The notes beneath the pieces were generated by a model. The model ran no database searches. It worked only from the letters and a program-made list of their open reading frames with translations, and was not told the DNA's origin. A program made the position numbers and the translations under genes. Source: Mesorhizobium sp. M8A.F.Ca.ET.218.01.1.1 (GTDB taxonomy: Bacteria > Pseudomonadota > Alphaproteobacteria > Rhizobiales > Rhizobiaceae). Taken from it: 64,000 nt of DNA. The stretch spans positions 540,382-604,381 of the forward strand of contig NZ_SRUZ01000001.1 of assembly GCF_004791165.1 (NCBI RefSeq). Reading direction: 5' to 3'. Shown here in pieces: positions 9,188-18,423 of the stretch. How positions within the stretch are numbered: position 1 is the first letter of the stretch; every line of letters begins with the position of its first letter.

Positions 9188-10153
9188 TCAGGAGCCATTG
9201 ATGTGAGGCGCGTGATCTGATTCAGGCTCCGCGACCCTAGACCCGCCTTTATCGTGGTCCCCAACCAGGCTTCCGATCAGGTTTCGGACCCAGCGGTGGC
9301 CAGCATGCCTATGACATCTCTCGTGCCAAATCAGACTGACATTGAATTGTTCACCTAGCCAGGGCAGGTCAACCATCATGAGTTTTTCTGATTGCCTAAT
9401 AAATAGGCGCCTTGGCACGAGTGCAACCAAATCACTATCTAAGACGATCTCCGGCAGGAGCAAAAAGGAGGCCGCTGACACGACGACGTTGCGTCGGTAA
9501 CCAAGTGTCGCCAAAGCACTGTCCACTGGCGTTTCGAAGTCGCCGCCCCGCGGTGACACCACAACGTGTTCCAATTCGACATATTCGTCTATTGTCATAC
9601 CCGATTTCAGCCGTGGATGACCGTGTCTTCCTATGAGGACATAAGTTTCGTCGAATAAGTGACACGTCCGTAGGTGCGGGGCCGACCGCTCGGGAGTAGC
9701 GATAACAAGATCGACTTCTCTATTCCCCAATTGCTGCTCCACCAGCTCGGGCACCAGATGCCGTACGGCCACCCGTACTCCCGGCGCCGTCTGCCGGAGA
9801 GCCAAGACGAACGGCATCACCACTGCTGCCTGGATATAGTCAGAACAGCCGATCGATACGGTAAGCTCGGCCTTGCCGGGATCAAAGTCCTGATGAGAAT
9901 GTAACGCGTTGCGCACGTGATCCAGCGCGTCTCTCAGTTGCGGTGCAAGTTCGATTGCCTTGGCGGTCGGGATCATGCCTCGACGAGTCGGGAGCAGAAG
10001 CGGGTCGTCAAACAAATCCCGAAGCCGTGCTAGTTGCGCGCTTACAGCCGGCTGACTGAGGTGCAGTTGATCTGCCGCTTTCGTTACGTTTTGTTCGGCA
10101 AGCAGCACTTCGAGCGTCGCCAAGAGATTGAGGTCGATGCGACTGTCATTCAC
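9188..10153 (-). CDS. LysR-family transcriptional regulator
   Basis: LysR regulator with an N-terminal winged helix-turn-helix (NVTKAADQLHLSQPAVSAQL) and a C-terminal effector domain. The GTG start (VNDSRIDLNLL) is chosen because AGGA lies 8 bases upstream and the sequence then begins like NodD-type regulators. An ATG 30 bases earlier (10183) has no recognisable ribosome-binding site. It is divergent from the quinone reductase gene, which it may control. The effector is unknown. Confidence 0.85.
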   Translation of the reverse strand: MNDSRIDLNLLATLEVLLAEQNVTKAADQLHLSQPAVSAQLARLRDLFDDPLLLPTRRGMIPTAKAIELAPQLRDALDHVRNALHSHQDFDPGKAELTVSIGCSDYIQAAVVMPFVLALRQTAPGVRVAVRHLVPELVEQQLGNREVDLVIATPERSAPHLRTCHLFDETYVLIGRHGHPRLKSGMTIDEYVELEHVVVSPRGGDFETPVDSALATLGYRRNVVVSAASFLLLPEIVLDSDLVALVPRRLFIRQSEKLMMVDLPWLGEQFNVSLIWHERCHRHAGHRWVRNLIGSLVGDHDKGGSRVAEPESDHAPHINGS

Positions 10154-10783
10154 CGTGTCTATTCCTAGTCGCCGTTTAATCATTTCTATATATGATCATC
10201 GCGGCGCTGCCCGTCAACGGCTTGGCCGCCTAATGGGAAGCTGTCTGTGTTGGCGTCGGGCCGCTGGCGCGAAAGCGATCGCTGCTGTTCTTACGATTGG
10301 TAGAGAGCCGCCAAACTGGAGCGGAGGGAGCCGTGCGGCACCGACGGGCCAATCGAACGCCCGCGTGAAAGTGCCAACGTGGCGATCAGCGGTTAGATAT
10401 CCGCTATCTGGATAGCACGGGTCAAGATAATCGATTTCACAAATCTTAGTCAGATACTCATGTTGAGGCCAGCCGGGCTTCCAATCCCGAGCCGGAGGCA
10501 TCGAGTGATCTCAGTCAGCATCCCATACCCGACTAGCTTAGCGCGCGCTTTGGCGCGAACTGCTGCAACGAAACAAGCATTCTGCTGGTGATCGAGGAGC
10601 CTCGCCGCGCCGTCAACAGTGTAAGTATCGAAATCGATGTCGGCATCATCGAGCCGAGCGCGCCCGGGGGGGGCACGCAAAATCCCCGAAAACGTCTGTG
10701 TCACCAACGCGCAAGCCCTGGCGCGCAATTGATACCGATCGGGAACATCAGACACAGCTCTCAACAACTACGGAGACCATCTC
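10154..10783. promoter_or_regulatory. Long divergent intergenic region, LysR to quinone reductase
   Basis: These 630 bases hold no gene I can support. They contain the palindrome at 10398-10416 listed separately. A 105-codon open frame on the minus strand (10450-10767) has no recognisable family features and is not called. By eye the base composition is less G+C-rich than the flanking housekeeping genes, consistent with acquired or decayed DNA. Confidence 0.4.
10398..10416. promoter_or_regulatory. Candidate LysR operator (T-N11-A palindrome)
   Basis: TATCC (10398-10402) and GGATA (10410-10414) are separated by 7 bases and enclose the T-N11-A pattern recognised by LysR regulators. An overlapping perfect repeat GCTATC (10403-10408) / GATAGC (10411-10416) adds further symmetry. 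The site lies in the shared upstream region of the LysR gene and the quinone reductase gene. Confidence 0.45.
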
Positions 10784-11572
10784 GTGAAAAGAAATATTCT
10801 CATCGTTTACGCACACCCTGAGCCCACTTCGCTGACACGGCAGCTGGTCGACGTAACCGCTGAGATGTTGTCGGCGGCGGGGCACACCGTGGTCCATTCG
10901 GACCTCTACGGCATGAAGTGGAAGGCGGGGTACGACGCCGATGACTTTCCGATGCGCAACAACCCTGAGCGACTGTCGTTCATCATGGAATCGGGCCAAG
11001 CTTACGCAAGCGGGCATCAGACGCCCGACGTGATCGCCGAGCAGCAGAAGCTGCTCGCGGCCGATGCTGTGGTCCTGCAATTCCCGCTGTGGTGGTACGG
11101 CGTGCCCGCGATCTTGAAGGGCTGGATAGAGCGAGTCTATGCCTTCGGTTTTGCCTACGGCTATCAGAATGGCTCCAACGAGTTTCGCTTTGGCGACGGC
11201 ATCCTCAAGGGCAAGCGAGCGCTGGTCAACGTGCAGGCAGGCGGCCCAGTGGCCGATTATGGCCCGCGGGGTATCAACGGGCCGATAGAGCAACTGTTGT
11301 TCCCGCTGACTCATGGCGCGCTGTTCTATCCCGGCATGGACGTGCTCCCGACGCACGCGGTCTATGGCGCGGGTCACGTTTCGACGGCGGAGCAAGTGGA
11401 CGCGATCAAGGCAGCATGGCGTGTACGTCTCGCCGGGCTATTCACCGACAAGCCGATTCCCTTCCGTTCGCAAAACGGCGGCGACTTCCCCGATCGCCAC
11501 ACCATGGCCGACCACGTTGCGCCGGGCCAAACCGGCCTCGCCGCGCACTTTGCCGATCTGATCGACGCATAA
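10784..11572 (+). CDS. NAD(P)H-dependent quinone oxidoreductase, flavodoxin fold
   Basis: Flavodoxin_2 (NQO/KefF-like) FMN/FAD enzyme of 262 aa that would transfer two electrons from NAD(P)H to quinones or related electrophiles in the cytoplasm. The N-terminus ILIVYAHPEPTSL, the loop QFPLWWYGVPAILKGWIERV and the later GGPVADYGPRG are the conserved flavin-binding blocks of this family. A GTG start at 10784 is used, with GGAG 8 bases upstream. A broken MFS exporter follows after 12 bases. With the LysR gene this looks like a module for sensing and detoxifying an electrophilic or quinone-like compound. Confidence 0.85.
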   Translation: MKRNILIVYAHPEPTSLTRQLVDVTAEMLSAAGHTVVHSDLYGMKWKAGYDADDFPMRNNPERLSFIMESGQAYASGHQTPDVIAEQQKLLAADAVVLQFPLWWYGVPAILKGWIERVYAFGFAYGYQNGSNEFRFGDGILKGKRALVNVQAGGPVADYGPRGINGPIEQLLFPLTHGALFYPGMDVLPTHAVYGAGHVSTAEQVDAIKAAWRVRLAGLFTDKPIPFRSQNGGDFPDRHTMADHVAPGQTGLAAHFADLIDA

Positions 11573-11584
11573 AGAGCAACACCG

Positions 11585-12621
11585 ATGTCGCCTGCATTGT
11601 TCGCGCTTGCCGTGGCGGCCTTCGCCATCGGCACGACGGAGTTCGTCATGATCGGGCTTGTCCCGGATGTCGCGCGCGATCTTACGGTAACGATACCCCA
11701 AGCCGGTCTGCTTGTGACTGGCTATGCCCTGGCCGCGACCGTTGGGGCGCCGACGGTCACGGCCCTTACTGGAAGGCTTCCCCGCCGCGGGCTTGTGGTG
11801 GACTGATGAGCCTGTTCACGCTCGGTAATCTGCTTGGCGGCGCTGCACCAACTGATGAAGTGCTGCTGGCCGGTCGGATCGTGACAGGAGTGGCGCACGG
11901 CGTGGTCTTCGCCGTCGGCGCGCCGATTGCGATGAGCCTGGCGGATCGTGAGCGCGGCGCGCGGGCGGTGGCGACGATGTTCGCAGGGCTCACCCTTGCA
12001 ATGGTCATCGGTGTCCCGTTCGGCACAATCGTCGGACAGAGCCTTGGGTGGCGTGCACCGCTGCTGGCGGTGGCTGTGCTCGGCTCCCTCACGGCAGCGC
12101 TATTGCGACTTTTGTTGCCGCGGGAAATTCCCCACGCTCCGACCGCCGGTTTAAGGTCGCAGTTCGCCGTATTGGCGAAGCCCCGCCTCCTGGCGCTCTA
12201 TTTCATCGCCATGAACGGGTTCGGCGGATCATTCGTGGTTTTCACCTTTCTCGCACCGCTGCTGACGGAGGTAACCCACGTGTCTCCTGCCGCAGTCAGC
12301 TTGGCGTTCATGGCATTCGGCGCAGCTGCGGTGGTCGGGAATTTTGGTGGGGGCCGGCTTAGCGATGCACTCGGCACGCGGCGCAGCCTGATGGCAGCGC
12401 TGGTCGGTCTGGTCCTGGCCCTTGCGACGCTGCCCTTTTCGGCCCCGCACGTCCTGACAATGTTCGCCAACCTGCTCCTCTGGTCTGCCTGCTGCTTCTG
12501 TCTTGGCCCGATCGTTCAGTCTGGCGTGGTCGCGGCCGCGGAAGAGGTCGCGCCCGACGCGGTCGCGACTGCTTCGGGTGGAAAGCGGACATTGCGCCTA
12601 CGGCAACGCCGACCTGCATAG
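11585..12621 (+). pseudogene. MFS drug-type exporter, frameshifted and 3'-decayed
   Basis: Two reading frames together encode most of a DHA1-type (AraJ/YdhP-like) exporter. The first, 11585-11806 (73 aa), carries FAIGTTEFVMIGLVPDVARDL and LLVTGYALAATVGAP. It ends at TGA 11804-11806, where a one-base loss (11801-11803) has shifted the frame. The rest continues from ATG 11806 in another frame (LFTLGNLLGG, RIVTGVAHGVVFAVGAP and on to FCLGPIVQSGV). The stop and the ATG overlap as TGATG, so re-initiation could in principle join the halves. The 3' end is also disturbed: after VATAS the reading frame is wrong, and remnants of the expected AAYG-x-GNA motif appear in another frame. The last helices are missing, so a functional exporter is unlikely. 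Confidence 0.8.
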
Positions 12622-12748
12622 CAGACGTTTTGCCGTGGCGCCGTTCGCAAAAAGGATGGCGTTTCAGGAAACGTTGTGCGCAGCTTTCAGTTCAGTCGGT
12701 ATTACCCTTCGGCGGTCAACGTCGTCAGCCGTTTAAGCGGAGAACATC

Positions 12749-13918
12749 ATGATTTCACCCTACATAATAAACATTCCTGACGAACGGCTCGCCACGATCA
12801 GAGCCAAGGTCGAGGCTTATGACTGGAGCCAGCTGCCGAATGCGGGGGGCTGGTCAGCGGGGGTCGGGGTTGATGACCTCAAGCGACTCGCCGCGTATTG
12901 GCGGTACAGCTACGACTGGCGTGCGGTCGAACGGCGCCTCAACGCGCTGCCCAACTTCACGGCCGACGTGGAAGGCGAGCACCTCCACTTCGTTCATGTG
13001 AAGGGCGACGGCTCCAAGCCGCCCGTACTGCTTCTCCACGGCTGGCCGGGCTCGTATCTCGAGTTCGAGCGGCTGTTGCAGCCGCTCGCAGCGGACGGGC
13101 ACGACGTTGTCGTCCCCTCGCTTCCTGGCTTCGCGTTCTCCAACCCGATCACGCGCCCGATCGGCCCGCGGCGGGCTGCTGCACTCGTGCATGGGCTGAT
13201 GATACAACTTTTCGGCGACGCGCGGTATTTCGTTCAAGGGGGCGATTGGGGCCACGGCATCGCGGCCTGGGCAGCGCATGATCGACCGGACGCTCTGCTC
13301 GGCATTCATATCAACATGATGACCGTGCGTGCGGAGGATGCCGCTCCGACGACCGACGAGGAGAAGTCCTTCGCCGCCAAGCGTGCCGCGATTGCCGATC
13401 GGGAGAGCGCCTACTTTCACGAGCAGGAAACCCGTCCGCAGACGCTCGGCGTCGCGATGGCCGACAGCCCGGTCGGAGCGGCGGGCTGGATACTCGAGAA
13501 GTTCGGCAAGTGGGCCGATCTTCCGACAACCGCCGATGGCGACCCCGACATCTGGAGCAAATTTTCCGAGGAGGAACTCCTCACCAACATCATGCTCTAC
13601 ATCGCGCCGGCATCGTTCGTGACGGCAACCTGGATCTACTACGGCAGCCGGCTTGAGGAGTCGCGGATGCTTCCGGCCGGCACCCGCATCCAGGTGCCGA
13701 CCGGCGTTGCGGCCTTCCCCGATCCAGTGTTCTTGCCGCCGCCGCGCTCGTTCGCGGAGAAGACCTACAACATCGTGCATTGGACCGACATGCCGCGGGG
13801 CGGGCATTTCGCCGCGCTGGAAGAGCCGGAACTGATGCTGGCCGACCTGCGCGCCTTTATCGCGACGGTGTCGGGAGCGCGCTTTGGCTGCTTTCGGGAC
13901 CATGGATTGACTGCCTAA
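12749..13918 (+). CDS. Epoxide hydrolase, alpha/beta-hydrolase fold
   Basis: 389-aa member of the epoxide hydrolase (EHN-domain) family, which opens epoxides to diols through a covalent ester. An EHN cap-type N-terminus is followed by the oxyanion motif HGWPGS at residues 97-102, the nucleophile elbow GGDWGHG with Asp166, and the catalytic His in RGGHFAALEEPE near residue 354. No signal peptide is seen, so a cytoplasmic enzyme is expected. It lies 127 bases after the broken MFS gene and completes the accessory detoxification-like module. The native substrate is unknown. Confidence 0.88.
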   Translation: MISPYIINIPDERLATIRAKVEAYDWSQLPNAGGWSAGVGVDDLKRLAAYWRYSYDWRAVERRLNALPNFTADVEGEHLHFVHVKGDGSKPPVLLLHGWPGSYLEFERLLQPLAADGHDVVVPSLPGFAFSNPITRPIGPRRAAALVHGLMIQLFGDARYFVQGGDWGHGIAAWAAHDRPDALLGIHINMMTVRAEDAAPTTDEEKSFAAKRAAIADRESAYFHEQETRPQTLGVAMADSPVGAAGWILEKFGKWADLPTTADGDPDIWSKFSEEELLTNIMLYIAPASFVTATWIYYGSRLEESRMLPAGTRIQVPTGVAAFPDPVFLPPPRSFAEKTYNIVHWTDMPRGGHFAALEEPELMLADLRAFIATVSGARFGCFRDHGLTA

Positions 13919-14064
13919 ACGTCTCCAATTGGAAGCTTCCTGCCATTCGGAAGTGCCCGCCGCGCACGGCAGTTATCCAATCGCCAAGACCCGAAAGCTG
14001 ACTGTCCGCTCACGGCCCCATCTCGGCCATCGAAGTCAAACCACCTTCCCACCCCTTCTCCGGA

Positions 14065-14796
14065 TCACGCCGTCTCCTTGACCCGTGCGGCCAGAAAATC
14101 CGGCAGGTCGGCAACCGAATCCAGGATGACGTCGGCGATCTCGGCCAGCGATTCGCGGGTGCCGGTGCCGGAGAGCACGCCGATCGCAAGGCCGCAGCCG
14201 CCGGCGCGCGCCATTTCGAGATCGTGCCTGTTGTCGCCGACCATGGCGATCTCGCTTGGCTTCAGGCCGGTGAGGTCGCAAAAGGCCTGGATGGTGTCCG
14301 GGGCCGGCTTGGGATTGGCGACGGCGTCATATCCGTAAGCGGCATCGAACAGTTGTGCGACGCCGAGCGTGACCAGCGTTTTTTCGGCGCCGCTGGTCGA
14401 ATCGTTGGTGGCGACGCCAAGCCGGTAGGATCGCTTGTGCAGCAGGGCCAGCGTGTCGACGACATCAGGCAGCGCCACCGCCATCGCCGAGCCCTGCACC
14501 GAGGTAATCTCGTTGAAGCGGGCGACGGCCAGCATCTGATCCTCGTTGGACAGGCGCGGAAACCACAGTTCGACGACGTCGAGATTGGTGCCGGAGGCAA
14601 AGATGGAGTCGGGCTTGAAGCGCCGGTTGGCGAAATCGAAACCGGCGGCCGCGAGCAGCCTGTCGGCCTTCCAGCGATCGCCGTCGGCTGCATCCATGGC
14701 CATGAAATCGGCAACGCCGAGCCAGGTCGCGTTGAAATCGACAAGTGTCCCGTCCTTGTCGAACAATATTCCCTTGATGTCTGCCAAACTTTTCAC
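14065..14796 (-). CDS. HAD-IA family phosphatase (phosphoglycolate phosphatase-like)
   Basis: Haloacid dehalogenase-fold phosphatase of 243 aa. Motif I is [11 protein letters not shown], with the two aspartates used for phosphoryl transfer; motif II is the Thr in GVATNDST, and motif III/IV is [16 protein letters not shown]. The GTG start at 14796 overlaps the TGA of pgi as GTGA, so it is co-translated with glucose-6-phosphate isomerase. Substrate could be phosphoglycolate or another sugar phosphate; the operon partner slightly favours a sugar phosphate. Confidence 0.85.
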   Translation of the reverse strand: MKSLADIKGILFDKDGTLVDFNATWLGVADFMAMDAADGDRWKADRLLAAAGFDFANRRFKPDSIFASGTNLDVVELWFPRLSNEDQMLAVARFNEITSVQGSAMAVALPDVVDTLALLHKRSYRLGVATNDSTSGAEKTLVTLGVAQLFDAAYGYDAVANPKPAPDTIQAFCDLTGLKPSEIAMVGDNRHDLEMARAGGCGLAIGVLSGTGTRESLAEIADVILDSVADLPDFLAARVKETA

Positions 14797-16436
14797 TCCG
14801 AACCACGCAATTGGCGGATGTATCCCACAAGGCCAGCGGTCGACGCGTCGCGCTTGGCGGCACTTTCCTTGCCTTCCACGACAGGCAGGAGGCCGGTCGC
14901 CAGTTCCTTGCCGAGCTCTACGCCCCACTGGTCGAAGGAGTTGATGTTGAACAGCGTTCCCTCGACGAAGACGCGGTGCTCGTAGAGCGCGATCAGCCGG
15001 CCGAAGGTGCGCGGGTCGAGCTTGCGGTAGAGGATGGTCACCGAGGGCCGGTTGCCGGAGAAGACACGATGCGGCGCGATGCGGTCGACATCGGCCGGCT
15101 TCATGCCCTTGGCCAGCATCTGCGAGCGCGCCTCCTCCAGCGTGCGGCCCTTCATCAAGGCTTCCGACTGCGCCAGGCAGTTGGCGAGCAGCAGGTCGTG
15201 CTGGTGCTTGAGATCGGGCTCGTGGCCGACCGCGGCGGCGAGGAACTCGACCGGGATCAGATCGGTGCCCTGATGCAGCAGCTGGAAGAAGGCGTGCTGG
15301 CCGTTGGTGCCGGGCTCGCCCCAGACCAGCGGCCCGGTCGGCGTCGTCACCGGCGTGCCGTCAAGGGTGACGCTCTTGCCGTTCGATTCCATGTCGAGCT
15401 GCTGCAGATAGGCCGGCAGCCGTGACAACCGCTGGTCGTAGGGGATGACCGCGCGGGCCGGATAGCCGCAGATCACGCGGTGCCACCAGCCGACCAGCCC
15501 CAGGAGCGCCGGCAGGTTCTTCTGGAGCGGCGCGGTGCGGAAATGCTCGTCCATCTCGTGCGCGCCGTCGAGGAAGGCGCGGAAATTCCTCGGGCCGATG
15601 GCGATCATGACCGGCAGGCCGATCGCGCCCCACAACGAATAGCGGCCGCCGACCCAGTCCCAGAAGCCGAAGACGCGATCCGGCGCGATGCCGAACTTGG
15701 CCACCAGGTCGAGCGCGGTCGAGACGGCGGCGAAATGCTTGCCTACGGCTTCCTTGCCGAGCGCTTTCTGCACCCAGTCGCGCGCCGTCTGCCCATTGGT
15801 CATCGTCTCGACCGTGGTGAAGGTCTTGGAGGCAATGATGAACAGCGTGGTTTCGGCGGACAGCCCCTTCAGCGTGTCGTGGATATGGGCGCCGTCAATG
15901 TTGGAGACATAATGCGCGCGCGGACCGTCATGATAGGGAGCGAGCGCCAGCGTCGCCATGGCCGGACCAAGGTCAGAGCCGCCGATGCCGATGTTGACGA
16001 TGTCGGTGATCTTCTTGCCGGTGGCGCCTGTTGCCTTGCCCGAGCGGATCGCATCGGCGAAGGCGCCCATCGCGTCGAGCACGGCAATGACATCCGCCTT
16101 GACGTCCTGGCCGTCGACCGTGGCCCCCTTGCCGCTGAGGTTGCGCAGCGCCGTATGCAGCACGGCGCGGTCTTCGGTGACGTTGATCTTCTTGCCGGCG
16201 AACATGGCGGCGCGGCGTCCTTCGAGATCGGCGGCGGCGGCCAGTTTTTCCAGCAAATCCATGGTCGGCGCGTCGACGGCGCATTTCGACCAGTCGAGCA
16301 ACAGGTCATCATCGGTGGCGGAAAATGTGTTGAAGCGCTGCGGATCGGCGGCGAAGACCTGGCGCATGTCGCCAGGCGCCGCGGCGCGATGATCGCGCAG
16401 GGCGGCAAGCTGTTTCTGGAAGGCTGACTGATCCAC
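14793..16436 (-). CDS. pgi: Glucose-6-phosphate isomerase
   Basis: Interconverts glucose-6-phosphate and fructose-6-phosphate in the cytoplasm. The length, 547 aa from the GTG at 16436, matches E. coli Pgi (549 aa). AGGAG lies 9 bases before this GTG; an in-frame ATG at 16469 lacks such support. Conserved blocks are [12 protein letters not shown], the signature [15 protein letters not shown], and the C-terminal [15 protein letters not shown] with the catalytic lysine. It leads a two-gene leftward operon. Confidence 0.95.
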   Translation of the reverse strand: MDQSAFQKQLAALRDHRAAAPGDMRQVFAADPQRFNTFSATDDDLLLDWSKCAVDAPTMDLLEKLAAAADLEGRRAAMFAGKKINVTEDRAVLHTALRNLSGKGATVDGQDVKADVIAVLDAMGAFADAIRSGKATGATGKKITDIVNIGIGGSDLGPAMATLALAPYHDGPRAHYVSNIDGAHIHDTLKGLSAETTLFIIASKTFTTVETMTNGQTARDWVQKALGKEAVGKHFAAVSTALDLVAKFGIAPDRVFGFWDWVGGRYSLWGAIGLPVMIAIGPRNFRAFLDGAHEMDEHFRTAPLQKNLPALLGLVGWWHRVICGYPARAVIPYDQRLSRLPAYLQQLDMESNGKSVTLDGTPVTTPTGPLVWGEPGTNGQHAFFQLLHQGTDLIPVEFLAAAVGHEPDLKHQHDLLLANCLAQSEALMKGRTLEEARSQMLAKGMKPADVDRIAPHRVFSGNRPSVTILYRKLDPRTFGRLIALYEHRVFVEGTLFNINSFDQWGVELGKELATGLLPVVEGKESAAKRDASTAGLVGYIRQLRGSE

Positions 16437-16737
16437 TGGCGGGGACTCCTGGCGTTTTGGACGCACCATATCAGACCGGATGTTTCCGGCGCGTGTCGTC
16501 GCGCCACAACTATTGAGCCGAATTCCATCCGGTCAATACGCGGCGATGACGCAGCGCATCACGATGCGATGACACAATGTATCGGGCGGCGAGGTGGTCG
16601 CGGCTTATTTCGAGCTTGAAGGATCACTGGCATAAATCCCAAAGATCAGAAAAATTGATTGGCGCAACCCCTTGTGCCACGGTTACGTTCGGCTGGTCCA
16701 GCCAAGCAAAAAAGCTGGCCATCGAGGAACATCTCCC
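16437..16737. promoter_or_regulatory. Divergent promoter region, pgi / MocR regulator
   Basis: About 300 bases between divergent starts with no supported gene. The half nearest the MocR gene (16620-16670) is A+T-richer, as expected for a promoter and an autoregulatory MocR site. I could not define a convincing repeat or a -35/-10 pair. Confidence 0.35.
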
Positions 16738-18231
16738 ATGCCACAGAGAAACGACACGGCGATATGGTCCGGCCTGTTCCGGATTTCGGCCGAATCCGGC
16801 CAAACCTTGCAGGCGCAGATCCGCCAAGCCATCGTGGCCGCCATTCTCGACCGCCAGATCGCCGCTTCGATGCCGCTTCCCTCCTGCCGGATCCTGGCCG
16901 AGAAACTCGGCGTGGCGCGCGGCACGGTGGTGCTGGCCTTCCAGCAGCTCGTCGACCAGGGTTTCCTGGTGGCGCGCGAGCGGCGCGGCCATTTCGTCAA
17001 TCCCGAAGTGCTGGCGACGCCGGCCAAGCCGCACCAGAAGGCGCCCGACCAGGCCAACGAGATCGACTGGAAGGCGCGCCGGCAGATCGCGGCCAGCGAC
17101 ATGCCGCCGCCGGCCAAGCACGAGAACTGGATCAAGTCGTCCTACCCCTTCGTCTACGGCCAGTTCGACCCGGCGCTGTTTCCGACCGCCGAGTGGCGCG
17201 AGTGCAACCGCATGGCGCTGGCCGTGCTGGAGATCCGCAACTGGGCGTCCGACATGGTCGACCGCGACGATCCGCTGCTGATCGAGCAGATCCAGGCACG
17301 GCTCTTGCCCAGGCGCGGCATCTTCGCCAATCCCGACGAAATCATCGTCACGCTGGGCGCCCAGAACGCGCTCTACATGCTGGCCTCGCTGCTGATGACC
17401 AAGGGCTCGAAAGTGGCGATGGAGGATCCGGGCTACCCCGATGCACGCTCGATCTTCCGCCTCGCGGGCGCCGACATCGAGCCGGTGCCGGTCGACCAGT
17501 CGGGTATCGTAACCTCTTCCATTCCCAATGATTCCGGCTTCGTCTTCGTCACCCCCAGCCATCATTGCCCGACCATGGTGCCGATGTCGGCCGAGCGACG
17601 GCAGGACCTCCTGGCGCGCGCCAACCGGCACAACCAGATCATCATCGAGGACGGCTATGACAGCCAGCTTCTCGACGAGGCACCGCAGCAGGCGCTGAAG
17701 AGCCTCGACCGCTCCGGCCGTGTCGTCTATGTCGGCTCGATGTCGAAGACGCTGGCGCCGGGCCTGCGGCTTGGCTACATCGTGGCCTCGGCTGGACTGA
17801 TCGCCGAACTCCGGGCGCTGCGCCGTTTCATGCTGCGCCATCCGCCGGCCAACAACCAGCGCGCCGTGGCATTGTTCCTCTCGCTCGGCCATCACGAAGC
17901 GCTGGTGCGGCGGCTGTCGAGCGCCTTCGACGAGCGGCGCAAGCGCCTGGTCCATGCGATTTCCGCCTTCTTGCCGGAGTGGCGCTCGACGGATTCGGCC
18001 GGCGGCACCTCGCTTTGGCTGGAAGGACCACGGGGTACCGATTCCCGCGGTTTGGCCGAGGCCGCCGCCTCGCGCAGCGTCATCATCGAGCCGGGCGACC
18101 GCTTCTTCGACCGTACCGAAAAGCCTTCGCGTTTCATGCGGTTGGGCATTTCCTCGATCGCGCTGCAGCACATCGAGCCCGGCATCCGGGAATTGGCCAC
18201 CGCCGCTGGCCGCAGACCCGCCGCGGCCTGA
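16738..18231 (+). CDS. MocR-type GntR/aminotransferase fusion regulator
   Basis: 497-aa transcription factor with an N-terminal GntR winged helix (about residues 20-90; IRQAIVAAILDRQIAASMPLP, then LGVARGTVVLAFQQLVDQGF). A class I aminotransferase-like effector domain follows. The PLP-binding lysine is in GSMSKTLAPGLRLGY, and DGYDSQL and the terminal arginine region are also present. MocR proteins sense PLP, amino acids or GABA (family knowledge). The ATG at 16738 follows GAGG by 10 bases. A terminator hairpin separates it from the MttB-family gene, which may still be a target. Confidence 0.88.
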   Translation: MPQRNDTAIWSGLFRISAESGQTLQAQIRQAIVAAILDRQIAASMPLPSCRILAEKLGVARGTVVLAFQQLVDQGFLVARERRGHFVNPEVLATPAKPHQKAPDQANEIDWKARRQIAASDMPPPAKHENWIKSSYPFVYGQFDPALFPTAEWRECNRMALAVLEIRNWASDMVDRDDPLLIEQIQARLLPRRGIFANPDEIIVTLGAQNALYMLASLLMTKGSKVAMEDPGYPDARSIFRLAGADIEPVPVDQSGIVTSSIPNDSGFVFVTPSHHCPTMVPMSAERRQDLLARANRHNQIIIEDGYDSQLLDEAPQQALKSLDRSGRVVYVGSMSKTLAPGLRLGYIVASAGLIAELRALRRFMLRHPPANNQRAVALFLSLGHHEALVRRLSSAFDERRKRLVHAISAFLPEWRSTDSAGGTSLWLEGPRGTDSRGLAEAAASRSVIIEPGDRFFDRTEKPSRFMRLGISSIALQHIEPGIRELATAAGRRPAAA

Positions 18232-18252
18232 TCCATTCTTCGATCCTTTGAC

Positions 18253-18290
18253 GGGAGCCGCCTTCAAGCGGCTCCCGCTCCCTTTTCTCT
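18253..18290 (+). terminator. Rho-independent terminator after the MocR gene
   Basis: GGGAGCCGC (18253-18261) pairs perfectly with GCGGCTCCC (18268-18276) around the loop CTTCAA. It is followed by a pyrimidine run ending in TTTTCTCT. It sits 22 bases after the MocR stop codon. Confidence 0.75.
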
Positions 18291-18423
18291 GGCATACTCG
18301 ACTGAACCCGCTGGCTCATAGGCTGTGCCAATGCCGGCGGCATAGTCGTGGCACAAAGGGGAAGAAGCAGCCGATGGTGGACCAACCGCCGCGCTGTTTC
18401 TCAGGAAAGGTGGAGTGTTTTCC

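Noticed and set aside
10450..10767. 105-codon open frame on the minus strand between the LysR and quinone reductase genes
   Set aside because: No ribosome-binding site, family feature or domain-like pattern; likely chance in decayed spacer DNA.
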